A stretch of DNA of 64,000 bases from Mycolicibacterium goodii. Its GTDB lineage: Bacteria > Actinomycetota > Actinomycetes > Mycobacteriales > Mycobacteriaceae. Position 1 is the first letter of the stretch. Every line of letters begins with the position of its first letter. The stretch lies in contig NZ_CP012150.1 of NCBI RefSeq assembly GCF_001187505.1, forward strand, positions 310,001-374,000. The letters run 5' to 3'. Shown piece by piece: positions 8,256-18,757 of this stretch. The position numbers were made by a program, and so were the translations under genes. Under the pieces are notes generated by a model, which saw only the letters and a program-made list of their open reading frames with translations, was not told the origin of the DNA and made no database searches.

Positions 8256-8666
8256 CTAGCTCTGCTTCCACGGAAGGCCGACGGCCTTCCACCCGGAGCC
8301 ACCACGGTGCTGGTTGTCGTCGAGGTGGCCCTCGAACCCGTCGAGGACGTTGTAGGACGGGCCGATGCCCGCCGCGGTGGCGGCCTCGGCGGCGCCGATG
8401 GACCGGTTGCCGGAGCGGCACAGGAACACCACCGGGCGCTCCCCGGCGACACCGGCGGCTTTGAGGTCGTCGACGAAGCGGTCGTTGTGGCTGCCGTCGG
8501 ACCGGTTCCATTCGATGTACACGACGTCGCGCTGCAACGAGGACAGATCGGGCACCCCGACGAACCGCCACTCGGCGTCGGTGCGACAGTCGACCAGCAC
8601 GGCCTCGGAGTTCTCGCTGAGAAGTTTCCAGGCCTGCTCAGGCGTGATATCCCCTGCATAGCTCAC
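8256..8666 (-). CDS. Rhodanese-like sulfurtransferase
   Basis: A 136-aa single rhodanese domain. VLVDCRTDAEW opens the domain and the active-site loop is FLCRSGNRS, with the catalytic cysteine followed by the usual R-S-G-x-R/K anion cradle. The GTG start overlaps the previous stop as GTGA; longer in-frame starts upstream would run deep into the preceding gene. Homologous to Rv0390 in the same place. Coupling to metZ suggests a role in sulfane-sulfur handling for homocysteine formation, which is inference. Confidence 0.9.
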   Translation of the reverse strand: MSYAGDITPEQAWKLLSENSEAVLVDCRTDAEWRFVGVPDLSSLQRDVVYIEWNRSDGSHNDRFVDDLKAAGVAGERPVVFLCRSGNRSIGAAEAATAAGIGPSYNVLDGFEGHLDDNQHRGGSGWKAVGLPWKQS

Positions 8667-9154
8667 GGGCGTGAGTCTCCCATACTCGAGCAGACGCGCC
8701 ATTGGCCGTCCTCGCGTACGAATGCGGTCTCGACGTTGATCTTGTCGTCCTCGGTTTTCTCGAAGTGATACACCACGGTGGCGGTGGCACGGTCACCGTC
8801 GATTTGGACGTCTTTCACGTCGTCGACGTACCGGGCGCCCTGCTTGTCCACCGAATCACGTTGCCGGGCAAGGAAATCGGCTTCCGTTCCGCGTTGGGCG
8901 GCGCAGGTGTAGCCGGCGAATCCGGTGTAGTCCGCACGCTGCATGGCGTCGTTCTGACCGACTGCCGCCCGGCCGACGCGCTCCGCCTCGGACAGGCCGT
9001 CACCACCGGAGAACGCGTTGACCACGAAGACACCGATCACGACGAGCACAATGATCACCAGCGCCGCCAGAAACGGCGCCGGGGTGGGCCGGTCGGCCGC
9101 GGGCGGCTGGAAATTCTCGTCGCCCTCGGGTTTCTCCGGTTTCCCCGGGGCCAT
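8663..9154 (-). CDS. Single-pass membrane protein with extracytoplasmic domain
   Basis: A 163-aa protein with a charged and Pro-rich N-terminus (about 27 residues), one strongly hydrophobic helix (FLAALVIIVLVVIGVFVV), and an exported C-terminal domain of about 110 residues containing CAAQRGTEADF and WRVCSSM. The two cysteines may form a disulfide, and the domain resembles the lumazine/NTF2-like folds common in exported mycobacterial proteins. A similar design is seen in the gene at 21490. It starts at or just after the purT stop (GTGACCATG, with an in-frame GTG two codons earlier). Function unknown. Confidence 0.75.
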   Translation of the reverse strand: MAPGKPEKPEGDENFQPPAADRPTPAPFLAALVIIVLVVIGVFVVNAFSGGDGLSEAERVGRAAVGQNDAMQRADYTGFAGYTCAAQRGTEADFLARQRDSVDKQGARYVDDVKDVQIDGDRATATVVYHFEKTEDDKINVETAFVREDGQWRVCSSMGDSRP

Positions 9155-9156
9155 GG

Positions 9157-10635
9157 TCACCACGGCCTGCGCATCGCGGTGCCGACCCGGCGGGCGCGGT
9201 CGCGGGCGACGATCACGTCCGCCGCGGTGGCCAGGGCCACGCCGAGCCGACGCGGCCCGTCCTCGGACCCGTCGCAATGCCCGAACAGGCGTACGTCGCT
9301 CTCCGAGGTGGCGAGCGCCTCGGCGAGCACGGCGTTGACGTTGACCGATCGGGCGACGTCGGCGCCCGCGTCGGCGTAGGTGACCTCGGCGGCGGCAGGC
9401 GAGATCATGATCGTGTCGCACGGCAGCCCCAGGATGGCCCTGGCGTGCAGTTCGAACTCGCTGAGCCGCTGCGAGCGCAACGTCACCAGGCCGCTGTCGT
9501 GTGGCTGCGCCCGCACGTCGGAGAAGTACACATCCTCGCCCTGGACCAGCAGTTCGACGCCGAAGACGCCGCGGCCGCCCAGGGAGTTGACGATGCGCGC
9601 CGCGATCGACTTGGCCGCGTCGAGCGCCGCGGGCGGCATCTGCTGCGGCTGCCAGGACTCCAGCACACCGGTGTCGAGGCTGCGGTGCCCGATGGGTTCG
9701 CAGAATTGCACGCCGGGCCCGCCGGGGCCGGTGGTGCGGATGGTCAGCATGGTGACCTGGTAGTCGACGTCGACCACCGATTCGGCCAGCACGCGGCTGT
9801 GCGCGAACCGGCCCGCGGTGGTTGCGCGCTTCCACGCGGGTTCGATGTCGTCGGGCCGCAGCAGCACGGACTGGCCGTCGCGCAGCGAGCCGGTGACCGG
9901 CTTGACCACGAGCGGATATCCGGCGTGCCCGGCCACGGCCGTCAGCTCCTCGACCGACCCGGCGAACCAGAACGGCACGGTGGGCAGGCCCAGCTCGTCG
10001 GACGCCAGACGGCGCAGACCCTCACGATTCTGGCTCAGGCGGATGCCGCGCGGGGTGGGCAGCACCTCGCTGTCGCCGCGCTCGGCCACCGCGATCAGCG
10101 CGTCGGCGGCGACAACGCCGGACTGGGCAACCACGTACCGCGGTTTCTCGCGCGCGATGAGAGCGCCGAGTTCGTCGGCATCGGTCATGTCGATCACCGC
10201 GGCGCGGTCGGCGACGTCATGTGCGGGTGCGTGGTTCCGGTCGACCGCGACCACCGCACCGCCGAGGTTCTGGAACGCCAGGGCCAGCTCGCGGCTCAGC
10301 TCACCGCCGCCCAGCAACATCACCGTGGGGCGCGGATCGGCGGGCGCCGGGTCATCCGGGTCATCCGCCGGGACAACTTCCGCGGCGACGTCCGGGTCCG
10401 GCTCGGATTCCGGATCTGCGACCGGCTCGTCTTTGACCTCGGGCTCCGGTGCGGTGTCCGGCTCGGTCTCTGGTGCGGTGTTGCTCTCGGGGGCCGTGTC
10501 GGCCACCGAATCGTCGGTCACCCCGTTATCCACGCCGGCGTCCACATCGGCACCGTCGGGTCCATCGGGACCGGCGCCTGCGGGCTCCTCGGCAGCGGCA
10601 TCATCGGTCACGGCACCCTCAATCGATTCACTCAT
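9157..10635 (-). CDS. purT: Formate-dependent phosphoribosylglycinamide formyltransferase with acidic N-terminal tail
   Basis: A 492-aa protein. From residue 103 on it is a full PurT ATP-grasp enzyme: TVMLLGGGELSREL nucleotide fold, TPRGIRLSQNREG, the ATP-grasp loop YPLVVKPVTGSLRDGQSV, and FGVELLVQGEDVYFSDVRAQPHDSG with the metal ligands. It makes formyl-GAR from GAR, formate and ATP in purine synthesis. The first 100 residues are a low-complexity tail of Asp, Glu, Pro, Ala, Ser and Thr that the usual 390-aa PurT lacks. The tail is uninterrupted in frame from the ATG, but internal GTG codons could give shorter forms. The UBP zinc-finger gene lies 24 nt upstream on the same strand. Confidence 0.9.
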   Translation of the reverse strand: MSESIEGAVTDDAAAEEPAGAGPDGPDGADVDAGVDNGVTDDSVADTAPESNTAPETEPDTAPEPEVKDEPVADPESEPDPDVAAEVVPADDPDDPAPADPRPTVMLLGGGELSRELALAFQNLGGAVVAVDRNHAPAHDVADRAAVIDMTDADELGALIAREKPRYVVAQSGVVAADALIAVAERGDSEVLPTPRGIRLSQNREGLRRLASDELGLPTVPFWFAGSVEELTAVAGHAGYPLVVKPVTGSLRDGQSVLLRPDDIEPAWKRATTAGRFAHSRVLAESVVDVDYQVTMLTIRTTGPGGPGVQFCEPIGHRSLDTGVLESWQPQQMPPAALDAAKSIAARIVNSLGGRGVFGVELLVQGEDVYFSDVRAQPHDSGLVTLRSQRLSEFELHARAILGLPCDTIMISPAAAEVTYADAGADVARSVNVNAVLAEALATSESDVRLFGHCDGSEDGPRRLGVALATAADVIVARDRARRVGTAMRRPW

Positions 10636-10659
10636 CGCACACCCCAGCCTGCCAGATCG

Positions 10660-10962
10660 TCATCCGACCCGATGGTCGATGTAGCACCAACGCCAGCTCT
10701 CGCCCGGTTCGGCCGAACGCATCACCGGGTGGCCGGTCGAATGAAAATGTTTGGTCGCGTGTTGATGGGGACTGGAATCACAGCAGGCGACGTGGCCGCA
10801 GGTCATGCACATGCGCAGGTGAGCCCAAGTACGCTCACCTAGTTCTGCACAGTCCTGGCAGTAGCCGGGGGTCAGCGGCTGCGGCTCGGCAGTTTCGGCC
10901 GTGAGGTGTTCGCAGGTTCGAGGCGTCGGGCGCGACTCGCGTCGGCGTGATCTCCTCAACAT
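10660..10962 (-). CDS. UBP-type zinc finger protein
   Basis: A 100-aa protein made almost entirely of a ZnF-UBP domain: CEHL, CQDCAELGERTWAHLRMCMTCGHVACCDSS, then HQHATKHFHSTGHPV and WRWCYID. In eukaryotes this fold binds the free C-terminus of ubiquitin; in actinobacteria it occurs as a stand-alone protein or joined to Na+/H+ antiporters. It is divergent from an antiporter gene 43 bp away and is followed at 24 nt by purT. A longer upstream frame exists but the domain begins near this ATG. The ligand in bacteria is unknown. Confidence 0.85.
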   Translation of the reverse strand: MLRRSRRRESRPTPRTCEHLTAETAEPQPLTPGYCQDCAELGERTWAHLRMCMTCGHVACCDSSPHQHATKHFHSTGHPVMRSAEPGESWRWCYIDHRVG

Positions 10963-11005
10963 TTGACCAAGGATAAGGAACGGCTGGTTAAGGAGGTCGG
11001 ACGAC

Positions 11006-12589
11006 GTGGGTGCCTCATTGTTGGCGGCCCTGGTTGCGGCGGTGCTGGTGGCCGCGGTGGCCCGCCGGTTCGACGTGTCGGCGCCCCTGGTGCTGGTGGT
11101 CGCGGGACTCGCGGGCAGCGCGCTGCCCGGGTTCCACGACGTCCAGCTCGACCCCAACCTGGTGTTGTTCGTCATCCTGCCGCCGCTGTTGTGGTCCGCG
11201 GGCCTGGAGAGCAGCTATGTCGCGTTGCGGCGCAACATCCGCTCCATCGGCCTGCTCGCCGTCGGGCTGCCGTTGGTGACGACGTTCATCGTCGGCATCG
11301 TCGCCTACCACACCGTGCCGGAGCTGACCCTGGCCGCCGCGCTCACCCTCGGCGCGATCGTCGCGCCGCCCGACGCGGTCTCGGCCACCGCCGTCGGCCG
11401 CCGGTTGGGTCTGCCGCGTCGCACCATGACCCTGCTGGGCGGCGAGAGCCTGCTGAACGACGCCACCGCGCTGACGGCCTACAAGGTCGCACTCGCGGCC
11501 GCCATCGGCGCCGCCACGAGTTGGGGCACCGCGCTGGGCACCTTCGCACTCGCCGCGGCCGGCGGCCTGGTGGTGGGTCTGGCGCTGGGCATGGTGGTGC
11601 ACTACGTCCGGACCCGCCTGGACGACCCGCTGGTGGAGAGCGCGATCGGGCTGGTCGCCCCGTTCTCCATCTATCTGGTCGCCGAGGAGATCCACGGCTC
11701 CGGGGTGATCGCGGTCGTGGTGGCGGCCCTGCTGCTCGGGCAGCGCGAGACGCAGGCCAGCTACGCCACCCGCCTGCAGGACAAGGCGGTGTGGAAGGCG
11801 CTGCAGTTCGTGCTGGAGTCGTTCGCGTTCCTGCTGATCGGTTTGCAGCTGCCCGCCGTGGTCAGGGAGCTCTCCGGGATCTCGGCCGCGACGTTGGCGA
11901 TCTCATCGGCGGCGGTGCTCACCGCCGTCATCGGGGTGCGCATCGTCTGGGTGTACGGCTGTACCTACCTCGGCCGGTTGTTCGCCAAGAACCACGAGCC
12001 GCCCCCGTCACACGCGCAGGTGTTCATCCTGTCGTGGGCGGGTATGCGGGGTGTCGTGTCGCTGGCGGCCGCATTCGGTGTCCCGTTGACGACCCTTTCG
12101 GGACAGGATTTTCCGGGGCGGGCGCAATTGGGTTTCCTCACCTTCGTTGTCGTGGTGGGCACGTTGCTGCTGCACGGGTTGACGCTGCCGTGGTTCATCC
12201 GGGTGCTCGGCGCGCAGGGCGACGAGGCGCAGAGCGACGCGATCGCCACCGCCGCGGCGCAGGACAAGGCGGCCAGGGCCGCCGCCGAACGGCTCGACCA
12301 ACTGCTGGCCGAGCAGCACGCCGGTGCCGACGTGTCGGATCGCGCCGCGGATGTGCTGCGCGCGTGGAACACCCGCAGACGCAACGCCGCCTGGGAACGG
12401 CTGGGACGGGACGAGGAGGACATCGGCGAGAGCCCGACCTCGGCGTTCCGCCGGTTGCGTCTGGAAATGCTTGCGGCCGAACGCAAGACGTTCATTGCCG
12501 AACGTGACGCCGGGCGCATCGACGACGAGGTGTTACGCACCGTGCTGCACGGGCTCGATCTGGAAGAGGCGACGCTGAACCGTGATTGA
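11006..12589 (+). CDS. Na+/H+ antiporter, CPA1 family
   Basis: A 527-aa protein with about 12 membrane helices in the first 400 residues. Family motifs are GAIVAPPDAVSATAVGRRLG (the PPD ion-binding helix), GGESLLNDATAL (the ND motif) and FILSWAGMRGVVSLAAAF. The last 120 residues are soluble, helical and charged, and probably regulate transport. A perfect AAGGAGG lies 9 nt before the GTG start. It probably exports Na+ or K+ in exchange for protons. The divergent UBP zinc-finger gene is a recurrent actinobacterial neighbour. The next gene overlaps it by 8 nt. Confidence 0.9.
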   Translation: MGASLLAALVAAVLVAAVARRFDVSAPLVLVVAGLAGSALPGFHDVQLDPNLVLFVILPPLLWSAGLESSYVALRRNIRSIGLLAVGLPLVTTFIVGIVAYHTVPELTLAAALTLGAIVAPPDAVSATAVGRRLGLPRRTMTLLGGESLLNDATALTAYKVALAAAIGAATSWGTALGTFALAAAGGLVVGLALGMVVHYVRTRLDDPLVESAIGLVAPFSIYLVAEEIHGSGVIAVVVAALLLGQRETQASYATRLQDKAVWKALQFVLESFAFLLIGLQLPAVVRELSGISAATLAISSAAVLTAVIGVRIVWVYGCTYLGRLFAKNHEPPPSHAQVFILSWAGMRGVVSLAAAFGVPLTTLSGQDFPGRAQLGFLTFVVVVGTLLLHGLTLPWFIRVLGAQGDEAQSDAIATAAAQDKAARAAAERLDQLLAEQHAGADVSDRAADVLRAWNTRRRNAAWERLGRDEEDIGESPTSAFRRLRLEMLAAERKTFIAERDAGRIDDEVLRTVLHGLDLEEATLNRD

Positions 12590-14588
12590 CCGCTTGTCGT
12601 GGCCTGCCGTGCTGATCGTGCTCATCTCGGCCGGCCTGATGGGTGTGCTCGGCGGTGACGATTCGGCCTCGCGGTCCCCCGTTGCGGTTCCGGCCGACGC
12701 CGAGTCGGCGCGTGCCGACGCGCTGCGGGCCGACTTCCCGGGAGGCGATCAGGCCCCCGCCATCCTGGTGGTGACCCGCACGGACGGAGCCGAACTCGGA
12801 GCCGACGACATCGACGTCGCCGCCGAGGCCCGGCACCGGATGAGCGGTGCGCCCGGCCCGTCGGTGGTGGTCTCCGACGACGGCAAGGCCGCCGTCTCGA
12901 CCGTGCCGCTGGACGGCTCGCTGTCGGGCTTCGCCCTCACCGACGAGGTCGAGAAGCTGCGCGCCGACGCCACCGACGGGTTGCCCGCGGACCTGCGTGC
13001 CGAGGTGACCGGCGGCCCGGCGTTCGGCGCCGACATCGCCGATTCGTTTGCCGGCGCGAACATCACGCTGCTGGCCGTGACTGCCGCGGTGGTGACGCTG
13101 CTGCTCATCCTCACCTACCGCTCGCCGATCCTGTGGCTGGTGCCGCTGGCGGTGATCGCGTTCGCCGACCGGGTCGGATCGGTCGTGGGCACGGCCGTCG
13201 CGTCCGGGCTCGGCATGGACCCGGACGGTTCGACCGGCGGCATCACCAGCGTGCTGGTGTTCGGTGCGGGCACCAACTATGCGCTGCTGCTGATCTCGCG
13301 GTACCGCGAGGAACTCGGCCGCATCGTTAACCACCGCGACGCGCTGCAGGCCTCGGTGCGCGCCGCCGCACCGGCGATCATCGCGAGCAACGCCACCGTC
13401 GTACTTGCGCTGCTGACATTGGTTTTCGCGACGGCACCGAGCAACCGCAGCCTCGGGGTGCAGGCCGCGTCGGGTCTCATCGTCGCGGCCGTGTTCGTGC
13501 TGATCGTGTTGCCGCCGCTGTTGGCGTTGTGCGGCAGGCGGCTGTTCTGGCCGTTCATCCCCGAGCTCGGTGCGAAGGCGCTCACCGAGAGTGGGGTCTG
13601 GCACCGCATCGCAGATTCGGTGGCGCGCAGGCCCGCCCGGGTGGTCGTGGTGTCGGTGGCCGGCTTGGCGCTGCTGTGCACCGCACTGCTGACGACGCCG
13701 ATCGGGCTCACCCAGACCGAACAGTTCCGTGTGCAGGCCGAATCCGTTTCGGGTTTCCAGACGGTGTCGGCGCACTTCCCCAGCGGCCTGACCGATCCGA
13801 CCTGGGTGATCGCCTCGACCGACCGGGCCGCGGCCGTGCAGCGCGCCATCACCGACACCGAAGGGGTGGTGTCGGCGAGTCCGGCCGGCGAGTCGACCAC
13901 CGGACTGCGCCAGTGGTCGGTGGTGCTGAGCGTCGATCCCGCATCGGATGAGGCCTTCGAAACGATTGACGCGCTTCGCGATTCGGTGCAGCAGGTCGAT
14001 GCCACCGCCGTCGTCGGCGGCTCCGACGCACAGGCCCGCGACGCGGCCGCGGCCGCACAGCGCGACCGGGCCGTGGTGATCCCGGCGATCCTGGCGGTGG
14101 TGCTGGCCGTGCTGTACATCCTGCTGCGGTCGGCGTTCGCGCCGCTGCTGCTGGTGGCCGTCACGGTGCTCAGTTCGCTGGCCGCACTCGGCCTCGGCGG
14201 GTGGGCCTCGGTGCACATCTTCGGCTTTCCGGCGCTGGACAACAGCACGCCGTTGTTCGCGTTCCTGTTCCTGGTGGCGCTCGGGGTCGACTACACGATC
14301 TTTCTGGTCACCCGGGCCCGCGAGGAGACCCCGCGGTACGGCAACCGTCAGGGTGTGGTGCGCGCGGTGTCGGCGACCGGGGCCGTGATCACCAGCGCCG
14401 GTGTGGTTCTGGCCGCGGTGTTCTGCGTGCTGGGGGTGTTGCCGCTGATCGTGTTGACCCAGTTGGGAATCATCGTCGGCCTCGGCATCCTGCTGGACAC
14501 CTTCCTGGTGCGCACCGTCATCATCCCCGCGCTGTTCACCTGGATCGGCCCGAGAATCTGGTGGCCCGGACTGCACGCCGAACCGTGA
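12582..14588 (+). CDS. MMPL-family RND transporter
   Basis: A 668-aa RND permease, shorter than MmpL3-type proteins and like the YdfJ/ActII-3 branch. It has a TM helix at residues 5-24, an extracytoplasmic domain to about 160, a bundle of TM helices to about 330, a second exported domain (about 370-500), and a second TM bundle. The second proton-relay motif is intact (LVALGVDYTIFLVTRAREE), but the first reads FGAGTNYALLLISRYREE, with Asn232 where Asp is usual. The GTG start overlaps the antiporter stop, so the two are co-translated. Cargo unknown. Confidence 0.85.
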   Translation: MIDRLSWPAVLIVLISAGLMGVLGGDDSASRSPVAVPADAESARADALRADFPGGDQAPAILVVTRTDGAELGADDIDVAAEARHRMSGAPGPSVVVSDDGKAAVSTVPLDGSLSGFALTDEVEKLRADATDGLPADLRAEVTGGPAFGADIADSFAGANITLLAVTAAVVTLLLILTYRSPILWLVPLAVIAFADRVGSVVGTAVASGLGMDPDGSTGGITSVLVFGAGTNYALLLISRYREELGRIVNHRDALQASVRAAAPAIIASNATVVLALLTLVFATAPSNRSLGVQAASGLIVAAVFVLIVLPPLLALCGRRLFWPFIPELGAKALTESGVWHRIADSVARRPARVVVVSVAGLALLCTALLTTPIGLTQTEQFRVQAESVSGFQTVSAHFPSGLTDPTWVIASTDRAAAVQRAITDTEGVVSASPAGESTTGLRQWSVVLSVDPASDEAFETIDALRDSVQQVDATAVVGGSDAQARDAAAAAQRDRAVVIPAILAVVLAVLYILLRSAFAPLLLVAVTVLSSLAALGLGGWASVHIFGFPALDNSTPLFAFLFLVALGVDYTIFLVTRAREETPRYGNRQGVVRAVSATGAVITSAGVVLAAVFCVLGVLPLIVLTQLGIIVGLGILLDTFLVRTVIIPALFTWIGPRIWWPGLHAEP

Positions 14589-14632
14589 TACGCACCTGAC
14601 CAGGAATTTCTCAGGAGTTCGACAGCCGCGGG

Positions 14633-14638
14633 TACCGT
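14633..14638 (+). promoter_or_regulatory. Leaderless-type -10 element for P450
   Basis: TACCGT lies exactly 6 nt before the ATG of the P450 gene, the spacing expected when transcription starts on the A of the start codon. No Shine-Dalgarno site fits the ATG. Confidence 0.55.
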
Positions 14639-14644
14639 CGGTGC

Positions 14645-15850
14645 ATGACCCAAGCCCAGGCGCTCCCCCCGGTGCACATGCGGCGCGACGCATTCGATCC
14701 CACGCCTGAACTCGGCGAGATCCGCGCGGCCGAAGGTGTGCACGCCACGGTCAACCCGTTCGGCATGCCGGTCTACGTCGTCACCCGCCACGAGGACGTC
14801 AAGACCGTCCTGTCGGATCACGAACGGTTCTCCAACAGCAGGCCGCCGGGCTTCGTGGTACCGGGCGCGCCGCAGATGTCGGCGGAGGAACAGGCCAGTG
14901 CGCGGGCCGGGAACCTGCTCGGCCTCGACCCGCCCGAGCATCAGCGACTGCGCCGTATGCTCACCCCCGAGTTCACCATCCGGCGCATCAGGCGACTCGA
15001 ACCGCGCATCGTCGAGATCGTCGACACCCATCTCGACGCCATTGAGTCGGCGGGCCCACCCGCCGACCTGGTTGCCGATTTCGCGCTTCCCATACCGTCT
15101 CTGGTGATCTGCGAGCTGCTCGGCGTGCCCTACGAGGACCGCGCGGACTTCCAGCAGCGATCGGCGCGCCAACTGGACCTGTCCGCGCCGATCCCGGAAC
15201 GCCTTGCGCTGCAACGGCAGGCGCGCGCCTACATGCGTGGGCTGGTCGAGCGGGCGCGCATCGAACCGGGCGAGGACATCCTCGGCATGCTGGTGCGCGA
15301 ACACGGCACCGAGCTGACCGACGACGAACTCATCGGCATCGCCGGGCTGCTGCTGCTGGCGGGGCACGAGACCACCTCCAACATGCTGGGACTCGGGGTG
15401 CTCGCGCTGCTGCGCCATCCCGACCAATTGGCGCGGGTGCGTGACGATCCCGACGCCGTCGGCCCCGCGGTCGAGGAGTTGCTGCGGTGGTTGTCGATCG
15501 TGTCGACCGCACTGCCGCGGATCACCACCACCGACGTCGAACTGGCCGGGGTGAAGATCCCGGCGGGCTCCCTGGTGTCGGCGTCCCTGCCCGCGGGTAA
15601 CCGCGACCCGGAGTTCATCGGAGAGCCCGACGCGCTGGACATCGGCCGCGGCGCGCCAGGGCATCTCGCGTTCGGTCACGGTGTCCACCACTGCCTCGGC
15701 GCGCCGCTGGCCCGGATGGAGATGCGGATCGCGTTCCCGGCGTTGTTCCGCCGGTTCCCGACGCTGGCGCTGGCCGAACCGTTCGACGAGGTCCGGTGGC
15801 GGGCCTTCCACTTCATCTACGGGCTGCAGTCGTTGGCGGTGACGTGGTGA
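14645..15850 (+). CDS. Cytochrome P450 (class I bacterial)
   Basis: A 401-aa soluble P450. AGHETT (239-244) is the oxygen-activating I-helix motif, ExxR is E278-R281, and the haem thiolate is C350 in FGHGVHHCLGAPLARMEM. The arrangement is that of CYP105/107-like actinobacterial enzymes that hydroxylate small lipophilic substrates. A 3Fe-4S ferredoxin begins inside its stop codon (GTGA), so the two form a reductase-fed pair. A leaderless promoter motif precedes the ATG. The substrate is unknown. Confidence 0.92.
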   Translation: MTQAQALPPVHMRRDAFDPTPELGEIRAAEGVHATVNPFGMPVYVVTRHEDVKTVLSDHERFSNSRPPGFVVPGAPQMSAEEQASARAGNLLGLDPPEHQRLRRMLTPEFTIRRIRRLEPRIVEIVDTHLDAIESAGPPADLVADFALPIPSLVICELLGVPYEDRADFQQRSARQLDLSAPIPERLALQRQARAYMRGLVERARIEPGEDILGMLVREHGTELTDDELIGIAGLLLLAGHETTSNMLGLGVLALLRHPDQLARVRDDPDAVGPAVEELLRWLSIVSTALPRITTTDVELAGVKIPAGSLVSASLPAGNRDPEFIGEPDALDIGRGAPGHLAFGHGVHHCLGAPLARMEMRIAFPALFRRFPTLALAEPFDEVRWRAFHFIYGLQSLAVTW

Positions 15851-16068
15851 GTGCCATGCGGATCGAAGCGGATCGCGACAGCTGCATCGCCTCGGGCAAC
15901 TGCGTGATGGTCTCCGAGGCGCTGTTCGACCAGGACGAGGACGGCATCGTCACGGTGCTGGTCGACGAGGTTCCCGACGAGGAGGTCGAGCACGCCCGCG
16001 AGGCCGTCAGGCTGTGCCCGGCGAGTGTGTTCCGGTTGGTCGGGGATGCTCCCCCGGCAGATCGATGA
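15847..16068 (+). CDS. 3Fe-4S ferredoxin, P450 redox partner
   Basis: A 73-aa ferredoxin. Cluster ligands are CIASGNC (C-x5-C instead of the C-x2-C-x2-C of 4Fe-4S proteins) and the distal cysteine of RLCPASVF, which is the pattern of 3Fe-4S ferredoxins that feed P450s. The acidic stretch DQDEDGIV fits the P450 docking surface. Its GTG start overlaps the P450 TGA, ensuring coupled translation. Confidence 0.9.
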   Translation: MSAMRIEADRDSCIASGNCVMVSEALFDQDEDGIVTVLVDEVPDEEVEHAREAVRLCPASVFRLVGDAPPADR

Positions 16069-16083
16069 TCCGCACGGCCCGGT

Positions 16084-18044
<1,961 letters not shown>

Positions 18045-18137
18045 CTATCTCCGCGCCTGGAAGTGGTGCAGCCGGTAGGCCACCTTATCCCAGAGCAAGC
18101 GCGGAGCAACAATTCTGTTTGCGTGCCAGGAGTGGTT

Positions 18138-18719
18138 TTGACGTCCTCAACTGCCGTGTTCACCGGCGACACGGGCCGGGTGCCGCGGCCGCTGCGAGGG
18201 TTGCCCACCGTCGGTGTCGACGAGGTCGACGCCCATCGCCGGGTGATCGTGACGGGTTCTGCAGGTGATGTGGCCGTGGTGCTGACCCGGTTGCTGAAGG
18301 CCGATCGGCTCGATGTCGAGGTCGCGCATGCGCGCACCGGCTGGTCGGCGCGTCGGGCCCTGCGCGCCGCGGCGCGGCGGGTGCCGCTGATCCGCGACGA
18401 GACCGGCACGGTCATCGTCTCGGCGGCCGAATGGCGGGGCCCGGCGGCCGAGACGCTTCAGGGCGAGGCGATCGTCGACGACACGGTGCTGTTCGACGGC
18501 GCCGCCCACGGCGTGCGCGTCGAACCGCTGGCGGTGATGCCCGGGCTGCGGGCGAGTGTGCTGTCGCGCCGCGGCAGGCCGCTCGGCTGGGTCAGCGGGC
18601 GCGCGGCACAGCTGGGCACGCCCGGCGCCCGCGTCGTGCGCGACGGGGTCGCGATGCCGCGGCCGGTGCGGCGCTCGACGTTCTACCGGCACACCGAGGG
18701 GTGGCTGCGCGTCGGCTGA
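18138..18719 (+). CDS. Conserved mycobacterial protein (Rv0358-like)
   Basis: A protein of about 193 aa matching by position the Rv0358 homologue between purA and the M50 protease gene. It shows GDVAVVLTRLLKADRLDVEV (a Rossmann-like beta-alpha-beta) and LSRRGRPLGWVSGRAAQLG, and ends with basic residues. The central segment resembles a lipid-kinase or diacylglycerol-kinase-like accessory fold, but I cannot assign a function. The start is uncertain: the TTG at 18138 has AGGAG 5 nt upstream, while GTGs at 18132 and 18123 are also in frame. A longer frame to 18000 overlaps purA and is unlikely. Confidence 0.65.
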   Translation: MTSSTAVFTGDTGRVPRPLRGLPTVGVDEVDAHRRVIVTGSAGDVAVVLTRLLKADRLDVEVAHARTGWSARRALRAAARRVPLIRDETGTVIVSAAEWRGPAAETLQGEAIVDDTVLFDGAAHGVRVEPLAVMPGLRASVLSRRGRPLGWVSGRAAQLGTPGARVVRDGVAMPRPVRRSTFYRHTEGWLRVG

Positions 18720-18745
18720 CCCGGGTTGTCGCGGCCACCGGCCGG

Positions 18746-18751
18746 TACCGT
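18746..18751 (+). promoter_or_regulatory. Leaderless-type -10 element for M50 protease gene
   Basis: TACCGT ends 6 nt before the GTG start of the metalloprotease gene, the same layout as at 14633, 44692 and 54299. The motif follows the previous stop by 26 nt, so this gene may have its own promoter. Confidence 0.5.
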
Positions 18752-18757
18752 CGAATC

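Noticed and set aside
12492..14693. A 733-codon minus-strand frame opposite the MMPL gene
   Set aside because: It has Arg/Gly/His-rich low-complexity sequence and no family motifs; it is a high-GC shadow of the real MMPL gene.
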